Assembly (NCBI RefSeq): GCF_002860205.1
Contig: NZ_PGVB01000017.1
Coordinates: 1 to 64,000, forward strand
Reading direction: 5' to 3'
DNA: 64,000 nucleotides
Origin: Bacillus sp. T33-2
GTDB taxonomy: Bacteria; Bacillota; Bacilli; Bacillales; Cytobacillaceae
Below the pieces are notes generated by a model. It had not been told where the DNA came from and searched no databases. It saw nothing but the letters and a program-made list of their open reading frames with translations. Shown here piece after piece: positions 44,903-54,493 of this stretch. Position 1 is the stretch's first letter; the number at the start of each line of letters is the position of its first letter. Position numbers and translations under genes: made by a program.

Positions 44903-44936
44903 ATTAATATAGAACTTGTCAACCTTTAATACTGCA

Positions 44937-45387
44937 TCACGTTTCCCGAAAACTATTAAATTCGTCCAGGGTTCCTAATTCCATGGAAGCATAAATTTGA
45001 AAGAGGGCTCGTTCATTTTCATCTTCAATTTTTAACATTTGGACAGAATAATTTTTGTACATGTATTCTCTGGCATCTTGAATAGTATTAAGTTGGGGAA
45101 AACGTTGTTTTAAAGTTGTAAGTTTATAAGAAATAGTTGCCTGCTGGCGTGTAACTGCTCTTAAATCCACACCTATTCGCTGAGCTAAATTTCCCGAGCG
45201 GCCTACATAAACAGCCTTATTTTCTAGATTTGTAAATAAGGAAGACTCCCTCAATTGGGAAAGTATTCTGTCCAAAAAATCTTTTTATTTCCCCTTCCGT
45301 TAAATTACTTATAGGAAATTTAGGTGCTTGTGTTAATTGAATTAGCTTTTCTTGTAAACCATTTGTTAATTCATTAAATGTAGACAT
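44937..45387 (-). pseudogene. GIY-YIG nuclease-like gene, frameshifted
   Basis: From ATG 45387 the frame reads STFNELTNGLQEKLIQLTQA and NTFPIEGVFLIYKSRK then stops. The adjacent frame continues NLENKAVYVGRSGNLAQRIG and ALFQIYASMELGTLDEFNSF. GVFLIY plus AVYVGRSGNLAQRI form the GIY-YIG core with its conserved Arg; Glu96-like NERALFQIYASMELG follows. One indel near 45240 splits the gene. Intact homologues would be small nucleases of about 150 residues. Confidence 0.72.
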
Positions 45388-45525
45388 CAGGCGCATTACC
45401 TCCATTTATTTAACATTCTTTCAAGGGGTCTTCTGGAATTCGTAATCCTGATATGTGGCAGCACCAAAACACCTTCCTTACTCACTTGTTAAACAGAATT
45501 AAGAATTAAGCAAAATAATTCCCTT

Positions 45526-47604
45526 TTACATAAAGTCCAAAAACAAAAAGTCTTTTTTACACTCCGAATCCTCGAATTTTATGTTCCATCTTCTTTCCAT
45601 AAAATCAACAAGCTTTAGCCCCCGGTCCAAAATTGAGTCAGGATTCCAATCCTGGTATCCAGCTACTTCAATCTCGCTATGTGATCCGTCATTATATCCC
45701 CGCCGGACCTTAATTCCCTGCGAATTGAATTTGTCCTTTTTCTTTTCAGAAAAGCTGTCGTTTTGAAGGCTGGCATTTATGCTCATAGATAAAGGGATAA
45801 GATTGCCTAGCGACCCAGTAAGGATATTTTTTTGCTCTTCATCAAATGCACTAAACTGCTGATTCCAATATGGATCTGTTGGGGTTTGAGGATAGATATG
45901 TTCAATCGAGATTTTATCCTTTTCACTCTTTACAAAATAAGTCCAGTCGATTTTTGGATTCCCTGCCTGATTGACTTTTTCCACTTCATATTCGTACAAG
46001 AAATACCTTAAACCATTCCATCCATAAAATCCCTGCCCATTTTTATATAAACGCTGAACATAGGTCTTAAAAGGCTGGTAATCAAACTCTGTCCCTGCAG
46101 CAAGCCATTCTTCCACTCTCTCATTGAGTAACTCACAAACCTTTTCAATCGTAATCTTTCCCACATACAGTTGCCTTGTGGCTCTATAAAATTCACTGTT
46201 CCTGTAAGTTGAAAAAGCTCTGCCCAACCTAAAGGCGACAAAGATAAACCTCTCAATTTCTTTAAAAAGTTTAACTCTCTGAAAAGAGGTTACACCCGGA
46301 GTAATAAAGGACACGGTAACCAACGGACGAAAATAAGCAATCCCGATCCGATTTAAACGGTCCAGCCACAAAGCCTCTTCACTCGTTAAATCCAGGTTAT
46401 TGAACGGATTAAAAGAACTGTACCAGTATTTCGCCGCCGATTTAAGGCTCCCTACGTACTCCTCAATTTCCTTAGGAGACAGTCTGGCCCGCTTAATTTG
46501 TACCTCTTCCACATCAGGAGACTCACTCTCTTCACCTTCACCGCTGTCGCTAACTTCTCTCACTTCTTCAACTGTCTCCGCTTTTACTTCTGTCTTTAAA
46601 AATACATTTTGTGGCGTAAACTTCTCATCCAGCAAGAAGCGGATATAATCATCGCCCTTTTGCCGGGTGTATTGAAAGTACATAATCCAGTGAGCCGTAA
46701 GATAATCGTCATCATTTAATGGCTTTGACTTGTTTCGTCCTAGATGATGATAAACCTGCTTCCACGCATCGTTAATTTTCCTTCTCAGTACACTTCGGTC
46801 ATCATCTTCAAGTTCATCAACTTCATAAAGTGTGGTTAAGTAGATAAGACGGTTCTTAAGGAGCTCAAGATTTGAAAGTTTTTTGCCTCGGTTGTTCATG
46901 GTTTCAAAAGCAACAAACACATCAAAATCATCTTGGATCTCATGAAGGTTAAACATCAGATTTTGTGTTGTCTTCTTAAACAGTGATTCAATTTCGGAGA
47001 TTCCATTCTTCCGATAGGCATTTAACAGATTTTCTTTAAAAAATCGCTTGGCGTTTTCCAGGTTAAGAGTATAAAAGGTTTCTTCAATGCTGCCGCCATT
47101 TGGAGCACCAAAAATATTGTGCTTTAAGTACTCAAAGCTCGGGTTGTCCGTTTCATAGCCAAATTTATATGTATGAATAATAAACTGTGGTGGTTTAGGC
47201 ACAACCAGATACTCTTCCTGAATTTGCCGGAGGTTGAAAGTACCAACATAAATCTCCTCATCCCTTTTCCCTTCATTTTCAGGCAGAGTTTGAACGAGAT
47301 TTACGATTTCCTGTATAAAGATAACAAAGGTTGTCAGCCTCTGCTGACCATCCACGATAAAAAATGGTTTGAAGCCCCTATCCTCAATTAGCCATCTTTC
47401 ATCATCCCATTGTTTCCATTCCTTTTTGCCCGCTTCCTTAAGCGAGAGCAAGCCGGTGTAATGGAATCGTTCCGGAGGAAGATTAACAACATCTTCCCAA
47501 AAATCGGTCAGCTGCCTGGTCGTCCACGCATAGCCCCGCTGGTAATCAGGGATTCGGAATAACCGGTCCTTAAAAATACTTTTTAGTGATTCTAATTCGT
47601 TCAA
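45526..47604 (-). CDS. DUF262/DUF1524 protein, GmrSD-like type IV restriction enzyme
   Basis: 692 residues, intact. The N-terminal DUF262 domain has FRIPDYQRGYAW (16-27) and the nucleotide-binding IVDGQQRLTTFV (83-94), plus FETMNNRGKKLSNLELLKN near 233. An acidic linker (about 340-370) precedes the C-terminal DUF1524 HNH-type nuclease, with EHIYPQ at 568-573 and LGNLIPLS at 599-606. GmrSD-type enzymes cut modified phage DNA using NTP. This gene is the most complete defence gene of the island, followed upstream by two unknown genes on the same strand. Confidence 0.92.
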   Translation of the reverse strand: MNELESLKSIFKDRLFRIPDYQRGYAWTTRQLTDFWEDVVNLPPERFHYTGLLSLKEAGKKEWKQWDDERWLIEDRGFKPFFIVDGQQRLTTFVIFIQEIVNLVQTLPENEGKRDEEIYVGTFNLRQIQEEYLVVPKPPQFIIHTYKFGYETDNPSFEYLKHNIFGAPNGGSIEETFYTLNLENAKRFFKENLLNAYRKNGISEIESLFKKTTQNLMFNLHEIQDDFDVFVAFETMNNRGKKLSNLELLKNRLIYLTTLYEVDELEDDDRSVLRRKINDAWKQVYHHLGRNKSKPLNDDDYLTAHWIMYFQYTRQKGDDYIRFLLDEKFTPQNVFLKTEVKAETVEEVREVSDSGEGEESESPDVEEVQIKRARLSPKEIEEYVGSLKSAAKYWYSSFNPFNNLDLTSEEALWLDRLNRIGIAYFRPLVTVSFITPGVTSFQRVKLFKEIERFIFVAFRLGRAFSTYRNSEFYRATRQLYVGKITIEKVCELLNERVEEWLAAGTEFDYQPFKTYVQRLYKNGQGFYGWNGLRYFLYEYEVEKVNQAGNPKIDWTYFVKSEKDKISIEHIYPQTPTDPYWNQQFSAFDEEQKNILTGSLGNLIPLSMSINASLQNDSFSEKKKDKFNSQGIKVRRGYNDGSHSEIEVAGYQDWNPDSILDRGLKLVDFMERRWNIKFEDSECKKDFLFLDFM

Positions 47605-47696
47605 GTAAAAACACCTCTACTCTCCAGCAAATTAAGATGTCAGCCTCCTAACAAACCACTTGGAGACTCACAATCCATTAAACCCTCAGAACTTAA

Positions 47697-48105
47697 TTAA
47701 ATATCAATCTCATCCAACTCCGGATCATCAAACGGATGCACTTCTCTCTTATAATACTTCACAATTTGCCCGTTGACTGCTTCCTCATACATCTTTAGAA
47801 ACTTAGTTACTGTGGTATCAGACATGGGAAGGCCGGGTTCAGTTGTATAGCTCAATAGATCTTCCTTGTTCGCCTTTGCCATTTCATGAATCAGTTCGGT
47901 CTTGAGGTGATATTTTTCATATGTTCTAATGATCTTCATAAGCTGGTTAATCCTTGTTTCTGCAGGAAGGCCAAGGTGGTATTCCACCCCTTCACCTCCG
48001 TCTGGAAAATGAACCTTGCTTGTTTCGATCAAGTCCCAGCCTTCTTCAAGAAGCTTATTTACTCGGTATATCTCTGTATGTACGAAAATCTTGATATTGC
48101 TTCAA
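47697..48105 (-). CDS. Hypothetical protein, probably frameshifted near its start
   Basis: The main frame (from 48032) reads VHFPDGGEGVEYHLGLPAET and ends DDPELDEIDI. Its coding character extends upstream as EIYRVNKLLEEGWDLIETSK with no start codon in frame. A neighbouring frame starting TTG 48105 behind GGAGG reads LKQYQDFRTYRDI. The natural protein is therefore probably about 136 residues, interrupted by one indel near 48065. The family is not recognised; the N-terminal VNxLLxxGWxLIETS pattern occurs in small proteins of unknown function. It lies between the GmrSD-like and UDG-like genes. Confidence 0.55.
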
Positions 48106-48156
48106 CGCAAGCACCTCCGTATACTCCTTAGAGATTTTAAAGCTATTCTGTATAAG

Positions 48157-48918
48157 TTAACTCCCAAAATGTGATCGCAGAGTCTTCTCCATCCCCGCTT
48201 TATTTTCTTCAAACTGGCGGTGGCGATGGCCATTTCCTCCAGATGGATGTGGGAAACCGCTAAGAATGTTCTCAGGTGCCAGGCGATTGTTTTCAGCAAG
48301 GTAGTGGAGCACCTTCTCGACATTGACCCCCAATGGAATGATCAGCGGATTTTTCAAGCTTTTCATTTCCCTCGCAAATCCTTGAACGATATAGTCCTTT
48401 AGCAATTCTGTCTTCAGGATGTTAGGAGTCGAGCCGCTGTAATTCTTCCCTTTATGGAAGACAGGGTAAGTGATAACCGAAGTGGTATGCACAAGGCTGC
48501 TGGCTTCTCCAAACAGTTCACTGGATGAAGCTAAACCAAGGTGATTATGTAAATTCAGTTCATCGAGCATAGTGATCAAGTTTTTCCTCATCGGCCCTTC
48601 AAAGCTCGAATTTTTCTTTACTTCATGGAGTATTGACTCGTCACTCTTATCCTGATCCTTTAACTCTAGCACGGTAGCAAATGACCGTTTCATTTGGTGG
48701 AATCCCGGAGTAATTCCTGCGATTACGATTTGAGCATTCTCATTTACATGCTCGAAGGGAGCATAATAGATTTCAAGATTTTTCTTTTCATCTTTATCCA
48801 GTAAAAATGATTCATTGATCAACGTCGCTTCCTCCAAAGGAAGCGACAATGCTTGAATTCTTTCTTTGAAATCATCAAATTTAGAAAAAGCTGCTATTGC
48901 CAATGCTGTTCCCTCCAT
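48157..48918 (-). CDS. Uracil-DNA glycosylase superfamily-like protein
   Basis: 253 residues. AQIVIAGITPGFHQM (about 62-76) matches UDG motif 1 (GxxPG), and GFPHPSGGNGHRHRQF (about 221-236) matches the C-terminal HPS motif. GVNVEKVLHYL near 200 is in the expected place for the core helix. The catalytic Asp/Asn seen in classical UDGs is not evident after motif 1, so base excision is uncertain. The gene is on the same strand as the DUF262 enzyme and may belong to the same accessory operon. Frame intact. Confidence 0.7.
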   Translation of the reverse strand: MEGTALAIAAFSKFDDFKERIQALSLPLEEATLINESFLLDKDEKKNLEIYYAPFEHVNENAQIVIAGITPGFHQMKRSFATVLELKDQDKSDESILHEVKKNSSFEGPMRKNLITMLDELNLHNHLGLASSSELFGEASSLVHTTSVITYPVFHKGKNYSGSTPNILKTELLKDYIVQGFAREMKSLKNPLIIPLGVNVEKVLHYLAENNRLAPENILSGFPHPSGGNGHRHRQFEENKAGMEKTLRSHFGS

Positions 48919-49019
48919 ATTAGTTAAATTATACTGGGTGTAAATTCATTGTACCTTATTCGGCTGTTTGCTTTCACACTAGTTTTCCAACCGTTAATAG
49001 AACTTCCTCTTCAGTTGGA

Positions 49020-49200
49020 TTGATACAATTAGTAGAATTCTCATTGCCTAACATGCTGGAATGGATTCATAACTATTTGACATTGAATGGTCCTATGTGG
49101 ATGTTACAAATGGAGTCAAAGATTGCCGTTCCAGCTTTAAACATTCCAGCCGAAATTACTACAGACCTGCAGAAGCTTTCTGAAGGAGTGGATTTCCATG
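49020..49200 (+). other. Possible coding fragment
   Basis: The plus-strand frame reads MLEWIHNYLTLNGPMWMLQM and AVPALNIPAEITTDLQKLSE with good codon-like composition, but it has no ribosome binding site. After about 49200 it runs antisense through a lipoprotein gene. It is probably a relic of an unrecognised gene joined to the lipoprotein tail. Confidence 0.3.
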
Positions 49201-49338
49201 TTGATAAGCAGATCCTCTTGGCCGCTCTCTTCTGTTTTATCGGCTTCCTTTTCATCATTACTCGCTTTTTCCTCAGACGAACAGGCGGTAAGCAGCGCCA
49301 TTAAGGTCAAAAGTGAAATGAACAATAGTATTTTTCAT
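49137..49338 (-). pseudogene. Truncated lipoprotein gene
   Basis: ATG 49338 behind GGAGGAG. After a small indel in the A run the frame reads ILLFISLLTLMALLTACSSE, a clear signal with lipobox LTAC, then an acidic KASNDEKEADKTEESGQEDL. Similarity to lipoproteins stops there; the remaining codons look unrelated. The gene has lost its start frame and its extracellular domain. Confidence 0.6.
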
Positions 49339-49860
49339 GAATATCTCCTCCTGGATTGCCGCGTTCCAGGTAGCAAATAATATTGCCTTCTTTAATGACA
49401 CCTTTGTCAATTTCCCCGCCAATATTATCCGAGACCCACATATCAGGCATGTCGATTTGCTCCCCAGTGCTTGTGACCAAAACAGCCTGGTCTGGATAGA
49501 ATGTGAACTTACCATCAGTCGTATTTTCCATCCTAAACTTCACTCCCACGGCAGAAGCATTGGCATTCTCATCTTCCATCGTTGGGGCTTTATCTGTCAC
49601 AACAACCTTCTGCACTTCAAGCTTCATCCGTTATAATTATCCGACCACTTGGCGTTATCATAATACGTCCAAATATCTTCCGACTTCTCTTCTGCCTCAG
49701 GTTTATCATCCTCTTCAACTTTCGCACCCTCGCCCCCAGTTTTAGCCTCCGCCTTGTTTGTATCATTCTTTTCCAGCTCATCCGTTGCGGAATCTGCACC
49801 ACAGGCAGCCAACATTGCCATCAGAAAAATAGACACCAAAACCATCAGCATTTTTTTCAT
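49307..49860 (-). pseudogene. DUF4352-type lipoprotein gene split by a frameshift
   Basis: The first part (49860-49624) encodes a signal with lipobox MAMLAAC (Cys near 20) and an acidic linker ending WTYYDNAKWSDNYNG. The second part (49627-49307) begins KLEVQKVVVTDKAPTMEDEN and carries the beta-sandwich core (VGVKFRMENTTDGKFTFYPD, EIDKGVIKEGNIICYLERG). The halves overlap as ATGA, but the second has no ribosome binding site and the family is normally one chain, so a lost base is more likely than two genes. Confidence 0.7.
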
Positions 49861-49958
49861 TTTGGTTTCCTCCTTGTTTTAATGTTTGATTGTCTTATAA
49901 AGCCATTGTACCTCGTTTTTTTACGCCACCCTTCCCCAAAACGGGAAGGGTAAAAAGC

Positions 49959-50005
49959 ATAAAGAAAAACACCCGCTTCGCGCAGGTGCTACTGGTAAAC
50001 TTTAT
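49959..50005 (-). terminator. Repeated terminator element, left copy
   Basis: On the minus strand AGCACCTGCGCGAAGCGGGT with a following T-rich run terminates the long operon above. The surrounding 47 bases (AAAGAAAAACACC...GGTGCTACTG(G/A)TAAACTTTAT) recur at 58629-58674. Confidence 0.8.
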
Positions 50006-50065
50006 TAATTTATTTTGGAAGTGTTCTTCAGTGGTCTCGAGCCGCCCCATGCTTCCATCCAATCT

Positions 50066-52135
50066 TTAATCTTTTACTACAATAGGAAGCTTTACATGGG
50101 TAGGATATTTGTCATCGTGGAAGATTTTTTGCTCTGCGACGATATAGTCAGTGTCTGATGCTGGGTCATTCCCGGTATTTTGATTCGGAAAGGCAAGGTT
50201 GACTGCTCCAGAAGTTATGGAAATTCTTAGTCGGTGCCCTTTTTTAAACGTATTTGCAATCTTGGTCATCCTGATTTCGTATTTCTCAATTTTCCCTGGC
50301 TCCAAAAATTCCGGCTTCCTAAATGAATTTCTATATCTCGCTCGTATGATTCCATCTGAAAGCCTGATCGAATTTCCTTTGGGATCGACATCCGTAACCC
50401 GAACCACCCAATCTGTATCCCTGCAGGAGCTGGACGCGTATAATACTCCTATAATATCCCCTGCAACTTCGAATTCTTCAGCAAACGGTTCCGATGTATA
50501 GACGAGGACATCATCCCGCTCTTCTACTTCCTTATAGTTTTCAGGGACACTGCATTCATTTTCGGACACATCGATGAGATAAGGGGCCGCATCTTTGGGA
50601 TCAAACTTATATTCATCATGCTTTTCTTCCTGGGGTATCTCAGTTGTTACCGTCCCATTATCCGTCCCCTGGTGTGCCTGTCCACTGCTGCTGATGTAAA
50701 AGTTCTGGTATTCCGCTGCTCTCGGCGGCCACTGTTCATCTTTTTCCCATTTGTTTGAGCCTACAGAATAGTACTCTACCCTGGGTTCCTTGTCGACCCC
50801 ATTTTCAATTCCCTTCAGGAAGCGGTCAAACCAGCGCAAATACAGGACATCCAGATCATAGCGGATTGAATTCTCGCCAAATCTCACGTTATGGATTTGC
50901 CGTGTTGAATTCGCATCATGATACCATGGGCCCAATATGAGCCGCTGGCCGCTGCGGTTGTTCCGCTGGTTCATCTCCCAGGCCTCTGTGGTACCCATGC
51001 CGTCATCATCATACCAGCCCGAAATAAACAGAGAAGGAACATTGACTTTTTCGCCATGGACGGTAAAATCGGATTTCTCCCAGAACTCATCATAGTCCTG
51101 ATGCTTCATCCATTCGTTCCAGAACGGAATTTCTTTTCCAAGGGCTTTAAGCGGGATGTCCTGGATCGGCCTGATATTGAGTACCTCTTCCCAGTCATCG
51201 CGGTTTAAAGCCGCTGGATCCATCCTTTGACCGGCCATCATAAACGACCAGGCGGATATGCCCGAAAGGAGGGTTCCTCCTTTTCGAGGCAAATCCACAA
51301 ATGGAGTTCCGGCTGTGACAAGGCTGACAATGGCCTTCAAATGGGCGTTCCCGCTTGCAGCCGCAGCCCATTGGACAAAGCCGCCATACGACCCGCCAAT
51401 CATCCCGACATTCCCGTCCGACCAATCCTGCTCAGCAATCCAAGTCAGGCTGTCGTCCCCGTCCTCCATTTCATGGGCCATCGGAATCCATTCCCCATCC
51501 GAATCCTCGCGTCCCCTGGTGTCCTGGGAAACAACTGCATAGCCTCTATGCACATACCGGAGCATATGGGGGCCGCCGAAATCTTTGCTTAACCTTCCAT
51601 ATGGAGTCCTGATGAAGATAGCAGGAACTCTGGTGTCCTTCGCCAATCCTTTTGGCAGCCATACATCTGTAGCGAGCTGAACGCCATCCCTCATTTTTAC
51701 CCTGAAAGTCCCCAGATGGCTGACGCCGTATTTGGCCTCGGAAAGGAGCGGATCCTTCCACTGTCTTAAAGGCGTCAACTCCTCGAATCCATCCTTCACC
51801 AGTACCATGCTGTCTTCTCTTCCGTGAAAAAGAAATGCAATAATGCTATTTTCGCAGATGACCAGATCGATTGGATGCTTTCTGTTCATAAGCGCCCATA
51901 TTTCGGCTTCCTGTTCAGCGCCTTTTGCGGGCCCTTTGATCTTCTCGAACAAGGAGTACTCTTCCCCGGTCGATAAAAGGACCTTTTCACCAGCAAAGTC
52001 TGTATCAAACAGCTCCTTCAGGTTCAGCTCGCCCAACGGCATTTTTTCAACGGATTTAACATTTTCCGTATCCCATGGATCGATTTCCCCAAGAAAAATC
52101 CCCGACTTGAACAATTTAAAGCTTGCTTTTGGCAT
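50066..52135 (-). CDS. CocE/NonD family hydrolase (X-Pro dipeptidyl-peptidase type)
   Basis: 689 residues from ATG 52135 (GGGAGGG upstream). A ~130-residue N-terminal extension precedes the alpha/beta-hydrolase domain: LGTFRVKMRDGVQLATDVWL near 140, then RTPYGR, nucleophile elbow GGSYGG with Ser249, and a SGWYDDDG acid region near 375. The C-terminal jelly-roll domain (about 465-685) is typical of CocE, glutaryl-acylase and X-Pro peptidases (RLRISITSGAVNLAFPNQNT near the end). It has no signal peptide. Last gene of the D-amino-acid/dipeptide operon, it may open an acylated or peptide substrate; exact substrate unknown. Confidence 0.9.
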   Translation of the reverse strand: MPKASFKLFKSGIFLGEIDPWDTENVKSVEKMPLGELNLKELFDTDFAGEKVLLSTGEEYSLFEKIKGPAKGAEQEAEIWALMNRKHPIDLVICENSIIAFLFHGREDSMVLVKDGFEELTPLRQWKDPLLSEAKYGVSHLGTFRVKMRDGVQLATDVWLPKGLAKDTRVPAIFIRTPYGRLSKDFGGPHMLRYVHRGYAVVSQDTRGREDSDGEWIPMAHEMEDGDDSLTWIAEQDWSDGNVGMIGGSYGGFVQWAAAASGNAHLKAIVSLVTAGTPFVDLPRKGGTLLSGISAWSFMMAGQRMDPAALNRDDWEEVLNIRPIQDIPLKALGKEIPFWNEWMKHQDYDEFWEKSDFTVHGEKVNVPSLFISGWYDDDGMGTTEAWEMNQRNNRSGQRLILGPWYHDANSTRQIHNVRFGENSIRYDLDVLYLRWFDRFLKGIENGVDKEPRVEYYSVGSNKWEKDEQWPPRAAEYQNFYISSSGQAHQGTDNGTVTTEIPQEEKHDEYKFDPKDAAPYLIDVSENECSVPENYKEVEERDDVLVYTSEPFAEEFEVAGDIIGVLYASSSCRDTDWVVRVTDVDPKGNSIRLSDGIIRARYRNSFRKPEFLEPGKIEKYEIRMTKIANTFKKGHRLRISITSGAVNLAFPNQNTGNDPASDTDYIVAEQKIFHDDKYPTHVKLPIVVKD

Positions 52136-52154
52136 TTTCCCTCCCCCTTTTCGT

Positions 52155-53318
52155 TTAACCGCCGATAATAGCACGGATTAAATAAGCTGTCCCAATCCCG
52201 ATATAGTTTCCGACTGCAAATCCGACAGACCCGAGAATAATCGCTGTGCCGATGATTGATTTCCATTTGGCCGAGCCTGCTACTACAGCAGCGCTGGTCC
52301 CATCAGCAATTGCTGCAACGACGGAGATTAATACATATTGATATTCGATTTTAGAGATGCGGCACAAAATGATATGCAGCAGAAACGAACCGAAAATGAT
52401 CACAAAGCAGAATACGGCAATTAATGGAGTGGAGCTTGCAAATGCCTTGATATCGATAAGCAGTCCGATAATGACCAGGAAAAACATTGCGACGAACATT
52501 CCCAAATCAGTGCTTCCCGGGATGGAGCGCACTCGTTTGAATTGTGCCAGGATTATTGCAAACGTGGTCACAAAAATGATTTCCAGGGAGCTGGCATAAA
52601 ATTCCGAGAATAATCCTGCGAGCCAGGTCGATACAGCTGTAACGGTGAAACCAATGGCAAAAAGGCTGGCAATATCGGTAATCGCCCAGGACTTTTTCGA
52701 AAAAAGCTCATGCTCTTCTTCCTCACTGGAAGCAGCAGTTTCAGCCAAAGTGTAGGGCCACCAGTTTTTGAACCAGCTTGATTTTGCAATCAAAGCAGGC
52801 AACGCGAAGAAGAAAATCAAGGCTGGTATCCCGACAACATAGTCGGCCGCATTCGCACTGGCAAAGGTTTCGGGTGTAGCGTCAAGTCCGGTCCCAATTG
52901 CCGTCAGGTTGGCACTGCCCCCTGTATAGGTTCCGATGAACATACCGGCGATTTTCCAGCCTTCTTCGATTTTATCCGCAAAAATCAGACTGGCAAGGAA
53001 AGTTACAACGGTCACGCTCAGCACCGCATAGCCCATGGCAAGCAATGGCCTTTTTGCCAGCCTCAGCCATTCCTTTATGTTTACATTCAACAGCATCATG
53101 GTAAGCGATACAGGGATCGCATATTCAAAAAATACACCATAAACATCGTTCCAGTGCGGCAGAATCTTGAAGTTTGAGAGCAGGATGCCGATAATGACGC
53201 TAAATAGCGCGGGCCCTGCCCAGCTGGCCCACTTGTACCTCATCACATAAAAAGAAAAAGCCACAGTAGCTGTAAGCACAGCCATAATTGATAGATTTCC
53301 AGACAATAATGTTTCCAA
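52155..53318 (-). CDS. DUF819 (YjcL-like) membrane protein
   Basis: 387 residues, TTG start behind GGGGG. About ten membrane helices. Family signatures are MFIGTYTGGSANLTAIGTGL near 126, GIPALIFFFALPALI near 164 and VVAAIADGTSAAVVAGSAKW near 338. The family is an uncharacterised predicted transporter often beside muropeptide or amino-acid enzymes. Its place between an M19 dipeptidase and a CocE-type hydrolase suggests import of a peptide or amino-acid derivative for this operon. Confidence 0.9.
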   Translation of the reverse strand: METLLSGNLSIMAVLTATVAFSFYVMRYKWASWAGPALFSVIIGILLSNFKILPHWNDVYGVFFEYAIPVSLTMMLLNVNIKEWLRLAKRPLLAMGYAVLSVTVVTFLASLIFADKIEEGWKIAGMFIGTYTGGSANLTAIGTGLDATPETFASANAADYVVGIPALIFFFALPALIAKSSWFKNWWPYTLAETAASSEEEEHELFSKKSWAITDIASLFAIGFTVTAVSTWLAGLFSEFYASSLEIIFVTTFAIILAQFKRVRSIPGSTDLGMFVAMFFLVIIGLLIDIKAFASSTPLIAVFCFVIIFGSFLLHIILCRISKIEYQYVLISVVAAIADGTSAAVVAGSAKWKSIIGTAIILGSVGFAVGNYIGIGTAYLIRAIIGG

Positions 53319-53344
53319 TCCCTTAACCCCCTGTTAATATATTT

Positions 53345-54364
53345 TTAAAAAATATTCAAGAAATTTCTCCCTAAAATCTTTGCGATATCATCGTCCGAAT
53401 ACCCTCTCTTGGCCAAGCCTTCAGCAATCCTCGGCATCTCCTGGTGGCCGGCGATGATATCAAACGGCCTCCGCGGCATTCCAGCCAGATCTTCAGCCGA
53501 GACATACTTCATAAAATCGTCGCACAGATCCAGCCCCAATCCGACATGGTTGATGCCAGCCAGGCTGACGATATAATCGATATGATCGATATACCGTTCC
53601 AGATTGCTGTTCTCATCCTCCAATGACACCATCATGTTTACAGCGTTGAGGCCGATGACTCCTCCAGTTGCAGCAATCGCCTTTATCTGGTCATCCGTCA
53701 GGTTTCGCATCGTGTCTGCCAGCACCCTTGAATTGGAGTGGGAAGCAATCACCGGCCTTTTTGCTACCTCGATGACATCCCAAAAGCCTTCGTCATTCAA
53801 ATGGGTGACGTCGATGGTCATTCCCAGGCTTTCAGCCTCTTCGATCAGCTTGATTCCAAAACTGGTAATCCCTCCTTTCCTGCCTTCTCGCACAGGGCTG
53901 AAATGGCTCCCATCCCCGACTGCATTTCTCCTGCTCCATACCAATCCAAGATTGCGGACCCCAAGTTCGTAGAAGATCCTTAACAAGGTTATATCCGTAC
54001 CGATTGGTTCCGTCCCTTCAAGCGACAATAAAAACCCAACTTTTCCAGATTCGCGGGCCGCTTGCATATCCTTGCTGTCCCGGCAAATCATCAGGCTGTC
54101 CGGGGATTCCCGCACTTCTTCATGCAGTGCACTAATCTGGCTAAGTGCCTTTCTTAAGGCCATTTCAGGCAAAAAACTGCTGTCAACAAAGATGGCGGCA
54201 ATGATGACATTTACTCCCCCTTCTTTAAAGCGGGGGAGGTAATCTGTTTCAATTACCTTTCTTCTGCCCTTTTCCCTTTGAAGGGCCACATCCATTAACA
54301 AGTCAAAATGCCCATCGAGTGTTATTGAATTATTCTGAATAATCATTGCATCAGACTGCTTCAT
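53345..54364 (-). CDS. Membrane dipeptidase (renal dipeptidase type, peptidase M19)
   Basis: 339 residues. The binuclear-zinc amidohydrolase fold shows LDGHFDLLMDV near 17 (HxD), LSLEGTEPIG near 113 (metal-bridging Glu), DVTHLNDEGFWDV near 182, PVIASHSNSR near 200 (His) and HVGLGLDLCDD near 277. M19 enzymes cleave dipeptides and tolerate a C-terminal D-residue. That fits the neighbouring D-amino-acid conversion genes: the released D-amino acid could be fed to the GNAT enzyme. GGAAGGTG precedes the ATG. Confidence 0.93.
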   Translation of the reverse strand: MKQSDAMIIQNNSITLDGHFDLLMDVALQREKGRRKVIETDYLPRFKEGGVNVIIAAIFVDSSFLPEMALRKALSQISALHEEVRESPDSLMICRDSKDMQAARESGKVGFLLSLEGTEPIGTDITLLRIFYELGVRNLGLVWSRRNAVGDGSHFSPVREGRKGGITSFGIKLIEEAESLGMTIDVTHLNDEGFWDVIEVAKRPVIASHSNSRVLADTMRNLTDDQIKAIAATGGVIGLNAVNMMVSLEDENSNLERYIDHIDYIVSLAGINHVGLGLDLCDDFMKYVSAEDLAGMPRRPFDIIAGHQEMPRIAEGLAKRGYSDDDIAKILGRNFLNIF

Positions 54365-54493
54365 CCCTTCACCTTCCAGAAGTAAAATTATGATAGAAAC
54401 TGGCTCGTTCCAGATTTATACTGTTTCGAGCCAGCCTGCAACCCAAAAACATTTGTACAGTCCAATTGTTTTGGGTCACCAAATCCAAAAAGA

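Noticed and set aside
49624-49627. ATGA overlap suggesting two coupled genes in the lipoprotein
   Set aside because: The second part lacks a ribosome binding site and the two parts together make one ordinary DUF4352 lipoprotein, so a frameshift is the simpler reading.
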